The position numbers and the translations under genes are program-made. Below are positions 34,375 to 40,258 of a stretch of 40,258 nt of DNA, piece after piece (position 1 is the first letter of the stretch; every line of letters starts with the position of its first letter). The stretch is from assembly GCA_964466185.1 (NCBI GenBank), contig CAYXMS010000008.1, positions 1 through 40,258 on the forward strand, given 5' to 3'. The notes under the pieces were generated by a model. It searched no databases. It saw only the letters and a program-made list of their open reading frames with translations, and was not told the DNA's origin. Source of the stretch: CAZTYI01 sp964466185. Its GTDB lineage: Bacteria; Chlamydiota; Chlamydiia; Chlamydiales; SM23-39.

Positions 34375-34902
34375 TTGAAAGTCAATAGAGCTATTAGAGC
34401 AGAAAAGGTCAGAGTTGTTACTGACAATGGCGAGCAGCTAGGCATTATGCCTATAGCGGAGGCCTTGGCAAAAGCTGAAAATATGAAACTGGATTTGGTA
34501 GAGATTGCTCCTAATGCTAGTCCGCCGGTCTGTAAGATCATAGATTTTGGTAAATTAAAGTATAGACAGACTAAAAAAGAAAAGGAAAATAAAAAACAGC
34601 AGTTTCAGGTAAAGGTCAAAGAAATTAAACTCAAGCCCGGTATTGATGAGCATGATTTTCAGACTAAGGTTAACCATGCTAAAAAATTTATTTTAAAAGG
34701 TCATAAAGTGCGTTTGACTTTGATTTTTCGAGGACGGGAAATGCTGCATACTGAGCTGGGGACGAAATTGGTCGATAAAATACTGCAAATTTTATCAGAT
34801 ATTGTTATAGTAGAAACCCCTTTAAAAAGCATGGGCAGGATTATGACCATTGTTTTGGCGCCTGCCGGTAAAAAAGTGAAAGGAGAAAAAGAAAGTGCCT
34901 AA
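34375..34902 (+). CDS. infC: Translation initiation factor IF-3
   Basis: The protein is 175 residues with a TTG start at 34375. NRAIRAEKVRVV, GEQLGIMPIAEALAKAE and LDLVEIAPNASPPVCKIIDFGK form the N-domain, and IKLKPGIDEHDFQTK and LIFRGREMLHTELG the C-domain. An AGGAAGG stands four bases before the TTG. No ATG exists in frame upstream of the domain, so a rare start codon is likely, as usual for infC, which is often controlled through its start codon. rpmI overlaps the end by 8 bases. Confidence 0.96.
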   Translation: MKVNRAIRAEKVRVVTDNGEQLGIMPIAEALAKAENMKLDLVEIAPNASPPVCKIIDFGKLKYRQTKKEKENKKQQFQVKVKEIKLKPGIDEHDFQTKVNHAKKFILKGHKVRLTLIFRGREMLHTELGTKLVDKILQILSDIVIVETPLKSMGRIMTIVLAPAGKKVKGEKESA

Positions 34903-35095
34903 AATGAAAACTAATAAGTCAGTTAAGTCAAAGGTTAAAATTACCGCTTCTGGCAAACTAAAAATGAACAGGCAGGGAAGAAGACACCTGTTAACTAAAA
35001 AAAGCTCTAAAAGAAAACGCCATCTGGAAAGAAAGCTGATTTTAAGCAAAGCTCAAGGTAAAAGTTATTTAAAAAAAATGGGTAAAATTGGATAA
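34895..35095 (+). CDS. rpmI: Ribosomal protein L35
   Basis: The 66-residue basic protein starts PKMKTNKSVKSKVKITASGK and has RRHLLTKKSSKRKRHL, the L35 pattern. The start is GTG at 34895 inside the infC end, with GGAG nine bases upstream. It is coupled to infC. Confidence 0.97.
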   Translation: MPKMKTNKSVKSKVKITASGKLKMNRQGRRHLLTKKSSKRKRHLERKLILSKAQGKSYLKKMGKIG

Positions 35096-35154
35096 ATATC
35101 CTTTTTAAAAAACCCTTTTTAACAAGTTAAATTTATTGGATAGGAGAGATTAAA

Positions 35155-35511
35155 ATGGTTAGAGTCACCAATGCAGTGGCTTCTCGCAGAAGAAAGAAAA
35201 AACTGTTTAAACAGGCAAAAGGCTATTACGGAGACCGCAAAAATCATGTCCGTATCACAAAAGATGCTGTCATGAAATCGCTGGCTTATAATTATAGGCA
35301 CCGTAAAGAAAATAAAAGAAATTTTCGTCTTTTGTGGATTATCCGCTTAAACGCTGCTGCTAAGATTAATGGTATTTCTTATAGCAAGTTCATTAATGGA
35401 CTGAAAAAAGTCGGCTGCAAATTAAATAGAAAAATGCTTTCAGAGCTGGCTATTAAAGACCCTAAAGCTTTTGGCGTTTTAGTAGAAAATGCTAAAAAGG
35501 CTTTGGCATAA
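35155..35511 (+). CDS. rplT: Ribosomal protein L20
   Basis: The 118-residue protein has MVRVTNAVASRRRKKKLF, KQAKGYYGDRKNHVRI, YNYRHRKENKRNFRLLWI and LNRKMLSELAI, all typical of L20. L20 is needed early in 50S assembly and represses the infC-rpmI-rplT operon in several bacteria by binding its leader. The 59-base gap before it holds TAGGAGAG as ribosome binding site. Confidence 0.98.
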   Translation: MVRVTNAVASRRRKKKLFKQAKGYYGDRKNHVRITKDAVMKSLAYNYRHRKENKRNFRLLWIIRLNAAAKINGISYSKFINGLKKVGCKLNRKMLSELAIKDPKAFGVLVENAKKALA

Positions 35512-35540
35512 ATTTTTAAAAGTCCTCAAAGGCTATTTTT

Positions 35541-36575
35541 ATGACTTTGCAAGCTGATATAGAAAAGCTCAAAAAACAGTTTTTAGAAGAACTTAAAAAG
35601 CCTACAACCTCTGTTGAAATAGAAGAGCTGAAAGTTAAATACCTAGGTAAAAAAGGCTATTTCTCAGCTTTAATGGGTAGGCTCAGAGAATGTTCTAAAG
35701 AAGAAAAACCCAAAATGGGTAAATTCGTCAATGATGCAAAACAGGAAGTTCAGGTCTATTTGGAAACTGCTTTGCAAAAGATCCTCGATCAGGAAATTAA
35801 TCAACGCTTAGAAAACGAAAATCTTGATGTGACTCTTCCCGGTAGAAAAAAGAACATGGGAAGCTTTCATCCGATTTCTCAAGTCTCCGATCGTATGTTG
35901 AAAATTTGTGAAGATATGGGGTTTTCTGTTCAGATAGGGCCAGATTTGGATTCTGATTATTATAATTTTGAGGCGCTTAACTTCGAAGATGACCATCCGG
36001 CCAGAGATATGCAGGATACTTTCTATGTCACAGATTCTCTTTTGCTCCGTACCCATACTTCCAATGTGCAGGTTCGCTTTATGGAAAATAATCAGCCTCC
36101 TCTCAGAGTGGTTTCTCCAGGTCGGGTATTTCGTAATGAAACAGTTTCTTCAAGATCTCATGTGTTTTTTCATCAGATTGAAGGTTTTTATGTAGATAAG
36201 AAAGTGTCTTTTTCGGATTTAATGGCTACTTTAGAAGAGTTTTGGTCTAAATTCTGGAATCAGAAAATTGATGTTCGTTATCGTCCATCTTACTTTCCTT
36301 TCGTAGAGCCAGGTATGGAAGTAGATGTTAGCTGTGTTCTTTGTAAAGGCAAGGGCTGTAGAGTTTGTAAAAATAGCGGCTGGCTAGAAGTCGCCGGCGC
36401 TGGTATGATTCATCCTAATGTTTTAAAAGCAGGAAAGATTAACCCGGAAGTTTATTCGGGATACGCCTGGGGTATTGGTATTGACCGTACTGCTATGCTT
36501 TATTATGGAATTAATGATATTCGCTTATTCACAGAAAATAACTTGCGCTTTTTAAATCAGTTTCGTAATCCTTAA
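35541..36575 (+). CDS. pheS: Phenylalanine-tRNA ligase alpha subunit
   Basis: The 344-residue protein has an N-terminal coiled coil (about residues 1-85), motif 2 around FRNETVSSRSHVFFHQIEGF, and motif 3 YAWGIGIDRTAMLYYGINDI. It charges tRNA-Phe together with PheT, which is not here. Such separation of pheS and pheT is known in chlamydiae. The block CVLCKGKGCRVCKNSG has four cysteines in C-x2-C pairs, a possible metal site often seen in bacterial PheS. It follows rplT by 29 bases. Confidence 0.97.
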   Translation: MTLQADIEKLKKQFLEELKKPTTSVEIEELKVKYLGKKGYFSALMGRLRECSKEEKPKMGKFVNDAKQEVQVYLETALQKILDQEINQRLENENLDVTLPGRKKNMGSFHPISQVSDRMLKICEDMGFSVQIGPDLDSDYYNFEALNFEDDHPARDMQDTFYVTDSLLLRTHTSNVQVRFMENNQPPLRVVSPGRVFRNETVSSRSHVFFHQIEGFYVDKKVSFSDLMATLEEFWSKFWNQKIDVRYRPSYFPFVEPGMEVDVSCVLCKGKGCRVCKNSGWLEVAGAGMIHPNVLKAGKINPEVYSGYAWGIGIDRTAMLYYGINDIRLFTENNLRFLNQFRNP

Positions 36576-36591
36576 AAGTGATTTCTATTAC

Positions 36592-36676
36592 GGAAGAGTG
36601 GCAGAGTGGCCGATTGCGCCTGTCTTGAAAACAGGAGACCCGCAAGGGTCCGGGGGTTCGAATCCCTCCTCTTCCG
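36592..36676 (+). tRNA. tRNA-Ser (TGA)
   Basis: This class II tRNA has acceptor GGAAGAG/CTCTTCC, anticodon stem CCTGT/ACAGG with loop CTTGAAA giving anticodon TGA, a long variable arm and T loop TTCGAAT. The discriminator is G, as required for Ser. It marks the border between the core genes and the accessory stretch. No second copy of its 3' end is visible downstream. Confidence 0.97.
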
Positions 36677-36695
36677 AAGTAGGTACCAATTCGTA

Positions 36696-36726
36696 CCCTT
36701 GCGCTCCTCATCGAGAAGCGCAAGGG
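36696..36726. terminator. Strong GC-rich hairpin after tRNA-Ser
   Basis: CCCTTGCGCT pairs perfectly with AGCGCAAGGG, with CTC/GAG inside the loop. It lacks a T-run on either strand. It stands between tRNA-Ser and the end of the convergent pseudogene, so it may end or protect transcripts from both sides. Its GC content is unlike its surroundings. Confidence 0.5.
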
Positions 36727-36768
36727 ATGCGATGTTGGAATTAGCCATATAGTAAGGCTTAGATTCAA

Positions 36769-38040
36769 TTAAACGGCCGTTTTCAACGATAGGGTCGCTT
36801 TGGACAGGTTCTCTAGTTTGATTGTTCCTAAAAGTTCTTTTAAAGCCAAAGCTGAAACTTCAGTTACAGCTAAGCGTTCAGCAGTGGCTGAACAAATTCC
36901 TGATAATATCCCTGGAGGAGGGATTATGCCAATAACAAACTTATTTTTAATTATTTCTGCTTCAGAAGTATAATAATTAGCCTGTTCTGTTTCAAAAACT
37001 TGGTCAATTTTTTGATGTCCTGAAGTTATTGGGTTTTCATATTTTTCCATTGAGTTAGTTTGTATATTATTATGTAGAAGGCTATCAGGTAGAAGTTGAG
37101 GCCCAATAGTTTTAATTTCTTCATTTAGCTGAGGAATGATTGAGGCCATCTGAGAAATGCCATTTAAAGTTTCGTGCGCTAAAAAAGATCCAACATCTCT
37201 GGCGGTTTCTTTTAAAGCAGAAGTATTGCTTGTTTGAATTGATTTTTGAAAAAGCTGTTTCTCTACTACTAAATCTTTAACAGAAGAAATATGCTCATCT
37301 ATAGCACCTTTTAAGTTTTTTGTATTATTAATATCTGCTGATGGAAGAAGAGGTGGTTTTTGGTGTGGATTGTTTGGCAGAGTTGAAATCTTTTTTTAGG
37401 ATCGGAATTAGATGAAGCTTTAGCTCCAGTTGCTCCCGCGGCTCCAGTAGCAGCAGCGGTGCTGGCGGTAGAGGCTGCCAATATACAAACTACTATAGTA
37501 GCCGCCGCGACAACAGCGGCTTCAATGATAATGGCTTTTTTGTGTTTTTTGACAAATTTTTTGGTTTGAGCCCATCTTTTTTTAGCCCAACTTTTGCAAA
37601 GAACAGTTTCTCCTCTTTCACTATATAAAAAAAATAGCTGGGGCAATCGCGTACTTGTTAGTTTGATTAAAGAAAAATAAGCAGTTATAATTTATTTTTT
37701 CATTCAATAATTTTTGAGTATCTTCTTCTATTATAGATTCTTCCTCAGCTTCATTGGGAAGAACTCCTTCTTTAGCTAAACTAGCTAGAAAGTAATTAAT
37801 TTTTTCTAATTCTTTTGGATCGCATCTTTTTTCCAGTTCGCCTTCTTCAAGGTCTTCAATTAGATTTAAAATATCGTCATAAGAAAATGGGGGATCGTTT
37901 TGTAATTGTGTAATTTCTATTTCAGGGGAATCTAATTGAGGTGGTACAGCAATTGAGGGAACAGAGGTTTGGGGATAAACAACAAAAAGCGGAAATGTAA
38001 AAAGAAGCGCTAAATTAGTGACAAATTTAGGCTATTGCAT
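36769..38040 (-). pseudogene. Broken gene for a secreted or membrane protein, unknown family
   Basis: The minus strand from the ATG at 38038-38040, preceded by a strong AAAGGAGG, reads into TAG at codon 3 (38032-38034) and then open to an 8-base A/T run at 37627-37634. There a one-base change would continue into SERGETVLCKSWAKKRW, a basic stretch and the membrane helix AAVVAAATIVVCILAAS. At the 7-base run 37391-37397 a second shift leads into the frame that ends at 36769. Repaired, it would be about 423 residues: signal peptide, acidic region, membrane helix, Ala/Thr/Gly-rich linker, polar tail. I do not recognise it. Two lesions lie in homopolymers and could be sequencing errors; the TAG is independent. 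Confidence 0.6.
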
Positions 38041-38128
38041 TATTTCCTCCTTTTAAAGAAATAAGCTTATAAAAAAACTTGGTACTAGTTAATGCTTATC
38101 AACTTTTTATTTCAAATTATTTTTTTGT

Positions 38129-38157
38129 TTGCAAAAAGTTCTTATTATTTTTAAAGT
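38129..38157 (+). promoter_or_regulatory. Candidate promoter for the 38195 gene
   Basis: TTGCAA at 38129-38134 and TAAAGT at 38152-38157 are 17 bases apart, 37 bases before the ATG. The 150-base gap also serves the divergent pseudogene. Confidence 0.35.
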
Positions 38158-38194
38158 AAAATTCGAAGCATGAATCATTTAAAGGCTACTATCT

Positions 38195-39004
38195 ATGAAA
38201 TCAGATCTTTTTATACCTCCAAAAACTAAGCAATCAAACGAAAAAAATCTCATTATTAAAGACACTGCTGATCAAGAATGGATCCTTATTGGCCACAAAG
38301 GTATGCCTGAAGATTTACTTAACAAAATTTGCTTAGACATTTTCAGTAATATTTTTTTATCTAAAGCGCCTCTAGTTTTAACAGGTATAATTAGTTGGAC
38401 TGATTCTTCTCAAATAAAAGTTGAAATTATTGGTTCTTCAAAGCCATCCAATGATCCGCATATAGTTATGGTTGGCAGGGATGATACTAACAGAGATTTT
38501 TCTATATGTATGCCATTGCCAAACGAAAAAGATTTTGAAATATTTAATAAAGAAAAAATATTTTTATCTCAAGATCTGCATTTGATTTTAAATAACAAAG
38601 CGGGACCTTACAAATTGCTGGCTGATTTTTTAAGCCTTGATGATTTAACACCTAAAGAAGTCTGGAAGTTGAAAATAAAACTGAAAGATTTTGAAAAAAA
38701 ATTAGCCAGAGAAGCTAAGTATATTAGCGACCCCAGAAAACAATCTTATTTTTTAAGAATGGCCTTTCGTCTTATTGAAGACTTAAAAACTGATATACCA
38801 AAAGCCGAAGCAGAGGGTTCGGATATTATACTTGGCAGCGAAGAAATTAGAAGTTTTACAATTGAAAAGATCAGAGAAGTAGCCCAAGCAATAGATATTG
38901 CAAGTGAAGTTGATAGGATCTTTAAAAGTTGGCAAGTTCCAATACCAAGAAAGATCAAGCTTGTTTTAAGCCAAGTTTTAATGAGAATACGGCAGGAAAA
39001 TTGA
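38195..39004 (+). CDS. Hypothetical protein, possible member of a local paralogous group
   Basis: The 269-residue protein has no signal peptide, membrane helix or motif that I know. Residues about 25-50 (DTADQEWILIGHKG, then a helix EDLLNKICLDIF) resemble the start of the next two proteins, with Trp followed by x-[IV]-[IL] and a helix. The C-terminal half is charged and helical (KLKIKLKDFEKKLAREAKYI). AAAGG lies about 10 bases before the ATG. It is soluble and could be a secreted effector, but nothing proves that. Confidence 0.6.
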   Translation: MKSDLFIPPKTKQSNEKNLIIKDTADQEWILIGHKGMPEDLLNKICLDIFSNIFLSKAPLVLTGIISWTDSSQIKVEIIGSSKPSNDPHIVMVGRDDTNRDFSICMPLPNEKDFEIFNKEKIFLSQDLHLILNNKAGPYKLLADFLSLDDLTPKEVWKLKIKLKDFEKKLAREAKYISDPRKQSYFLRMAFRLIEDLKTDIPKAEAEGSDIILGSEEIRSFTIEKIREVAQAIDIASEVDRIFKSWQVPIPRKIKLVLSQVLMRIRQEN

Positions 39005-39060
39005 ATATGTTAAAAATTTTCAAAAGCTTTTTTTATTAAAAAAATACAAGGAGCTTAAAT

Positions 39061-39312
39061 ATGACGAGTTTAAAAGAAACCGCTTTATTTTCTTCCTCCT
39101 TTCAAAAACCGCCAATAGATGAGAAAGTTGTAAAGTATCAAGGCAAAATTTGGACAATTATTAAAAAAAAGTCTGCTAAGATGCAATCGCTTGAAAAAAC
39201 AGCGCTAAAAGCTGTCAAAGAATTTGGCTATAGTTATCAAACTTGTATTGGCTTAACAATCTTTGATGTTTTGAGATTGAAAAAGAAAATTATATTTTTG
39301 TCGAAAAGCTAA
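39061..39312 (+). CDS. Small hypothetical protein, likely short paralogue of the next gene
   Basis: The 83-residue product has a clear AAGGAG upstream of ATG. Residues 26-34, YQGKIWTII, match the register of AWGKKWKVI at 26-34 in the 39403 product: G28, K29, W31 and I34 coincide. The following helix (SLEKTALKAVKEF) also corresponds. It ends soon after, so it is either a truncated copy or a one-domain member. I do not recognise the family. Confidence 0.5.
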   Translation: MTSLKETALFSSSFQKPPIDEKVVKYQGKIWTIIKKKSAKMQSLEKTALKAVKEFGYSYQTCIGLTIFDVLRLKKKIIFLSKS

Positions 39313-39363
39313 TTTGCAAAACATATCTATTTAATTTTTTTTATCATTTTTGTTTAAAAAAAA

Positions 39364-39396
39364 TCCCTCTATTACTAATGTAAGATTAAGAGGGGG
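39364..39396 (+). promoter_or_regulatory. Hairpin that can cover the ribosome binding site of the 39403 gene
   Basis: TCCCTCT at 39364-39370 can pair with AGAGGGGG at 39389-39396. The latter is the Shine-Dalgarno sequence of the next gene, seven bases from its ATG. Translation could be held off when the hairpin forms. Confidence 0.4.
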
Positions 39397-39402
39397 ATAA
39401 TT

Positions 39403-40104
39403 ATGCCCATAGATCCTACAGCAACACCTTCAGGAAGCCCTCCTGCTGGTCCCGGAAAATATGAAAGTACAGTAGAAGCTTGGGGTAAAAAATGGAAAGT
39501 GATTTATACAAATTCCGATAGCACAGCTTCTGTGGAGCAAATTTCCAGAAAGCTTGATGCTGTAGCACAGAAGATTTTTGAAGAAGTCGCAACTGCCCAC
39601 CGAGAAGGTTTTCAACAAACTCCTTCTAAATCTTTTGACCTCGATAAAGTGCAAGGCATAGGGTTCCGAATGGAAGATGGAAATATTGTTTTGAAAGTGC
39701 ATCTTGGAAAAGAAGAAAAAACCATAACAAGACCTTTAGATACTACTATCGATCAGGCTTTTCAAGAATTTCAAGAATTGCAGTCTTCAGCTCAATCAAA
39801 AGTGGCATTAAGGCAGATAGAAATAAAAAAAAGAGGGGAATTAGAACAGGCAGCAAGAGGATTAACGGTTGTTGTAAAGGATAAGAAGAAGGATAAGCAA
39901 AGAAGATTTAATGATGTATTAGAGCCATTTCTTAGAGAGCATCGAATTACTAAAGAAGAGGCTGGAGGAAATGAATATTTGTTGCAGTTTACAGATCCTA
40001 TAATTCTTAAAGATTTCCTTTTAAAAAAAGTTCGAATACAGCTAGGAGAAGACACAAAACTTAATAAAATTTTAAATTCTATTATTGAACCCCCTCAAAA
40101 ATAA
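39403..40104 (+). CDS. Hypothetical protein with Pro-rich start and GKxW motif
   Basis: The 233-residue protein begins with a Pro/Gly/Ser/Thr-rich segment (residues 3-19), then EAWGKKWKVIYTN with W27, G28, K29, W31, followed by a helix ISRKLDAVAQKIFEEV. A charged helical middle (residues about 115-165) and a C-terminal block REHRITKEEAGGNEYLLQF follow. No signal peptide or membrane helix is visible. A disordered N-terminus without a signal peptide is common in type III secreted chlamydial proteins, but that is only a hint. It has a very strong ribosome binding site. Confidence 0.6.
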   Translation: MPIDPTATPSGSPPAGPGKYESTVEAWGKKWKVIYTNSDSTASVEQISRKLDAVAQKIFEEVATAHREGFQQTPSKSFDLDKVQGIGFRMEDGNIVLKVHLGKEEKTITRPLDTTIDQAFQEFQELQSSAQSKVALRQIEIKKRGELEQAARGLTVVVKDKKKDKQRRFNDVLEPFLREHRITKEEAGGNEYLLQFTDPIILKDFLLKKVRIQLGEDTKLNKILNSIIEPPQK

Positions 40105-40125
40105 CAACTATTATTTGAGTCGGTC

Positions 40126-40258
40126 TTATAAAATTATACAAGCTCTTCTATCAATGCGCTGACAACGTCCTAGCATCAGGTTATGTTTGTCTAAATATAT
40201 GTTCCAAATAAAATCCAATGTTCTAGGTACTCCGCCTCTATGGAATTTTTCTTGAGAA
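40126..40258 (-). CDS. Possible C-terminal end of a minus-strand gene, cut by the window edge
   Basis: On the minus strand a frame is open from the window edge to a TAA at 40126-40128. It reads for 43 codons, with sequence such as GGVPRTLDFIWNIYLDKHN near the edge and LGRCQRIDRRACIIL at the end. The composition looks protein-like, but 43 open codons in AT-rich DNA is only weak evidence. I do not recognise it. Confidence 0.3.
   Translation of the reverse strand, partial: SQEKFHRGGVPRTLDFIWNIYLDKHNLMLGRCQRIDRRACIIL

Noticed and set aside
36529..36768. Minus-strand frame with GRGGIRTPGPLRVSCFQ
   Set aside because: This is the well-known false protein read from the antisense of tRNA-Ser; the tRNA cloverleaf explains it.
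36592..40258. tRNA-Ser as attachment site of an integrated island in this window
   Set aside because: I found no second copy of the tRNA 3' end, no integrase gene and no other att-like repeat downstream within the window.

Overview
The window comes from a member of the Chlamydiota, most likely an environmental lineage outside the Chlamydiaceae. Three things support this. The order infA, tRNA-Thr, tuf, tRNA-Trp, secE, nusG, rplK, rplA, rplJ, rplL, rpoB, rpoC, tal is chlamydial, as I remember the Chlamydia trachomatis genome. It is followed by a chlamydial-type V/A-ATPase operon (E, DUF2764, A, B, D, I, K). RpoB and RpoC also read through like chlamydial orthologues. The DNA is AT-rich, and the mobile RNA elements and accessory genes fit a larger environmental chlamydia rather than a reduced pathogen. 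The species cannot be named from the sequence alone.

Layout. 1-538 is the frameshifted tail of a histidine phosphatase gene, followed by a CAT-anticodon tRNA on the minus strand. 751-1974 encodes a secreted BON/DUF1207-type protein. 1984-4113 (minus) encodes a large LOG-domain protein. 4278-7986 is a plus-strand group of MYG1, HIT and HEAT-repeat genes, interrupted by two mobile elements. sufE is on the minus strand. 8709-21503 is the translation and transcription block from infA to rpoC. tal and a small membrane protein gene are on the minus strand. 23267-31114 is the V/A-ATPase operon, followed by deoC, an MFS transporter gene and a minus-strand mnmM-like methyltransferase gene. 33982-36575 holds tRNA-Val and infC-rpmI-rplT-pheS. 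After tRNA-Ser the window becomes accessory: a broken membrane-protein pseudogene, three genes of unknown function and the tail of another gene.

The most unusual content is two families of short, structured, repeated mobile elements. Family A has copies at 5512-5943 and 27869-28185. It looks like the HEARO / IscB omega-RNA left end joined to the element right end, with the iscB nuclease gene deleted. Copy A1 still carries a recognisable fossil of the iscB N-terminus. Both copies sit exactly between the Shine-Dalgarno sequence and an ATGA start codon, of the HIT gene and of the ATPase subunit D gene. Removing the element in silico restores a normal ribosome binding site each time. Compensatory base changes between the copies support a folded RNA. 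Family B has copies at 5181-5443 and 34068-34330, both 263 bases long and both preceded by TTTA. It is a second structured repeat that I cannot classify. One copy ends the MYG1 reading frame and the other lies in the leader of infC.

Working together: the infA-rpoC block makes core translation and RNA polymerase components. The ATPase operon makes an ion-translocating rotary ATPase whose proteolipid carries the residues that bind sodium in the Enterococcus hirae enzyme. Element A2 lies inside that operon between atpB and atpD, so atpD-atpI-atpK expression must pass through a mobile structured RNA that ends in a U-rich tract.
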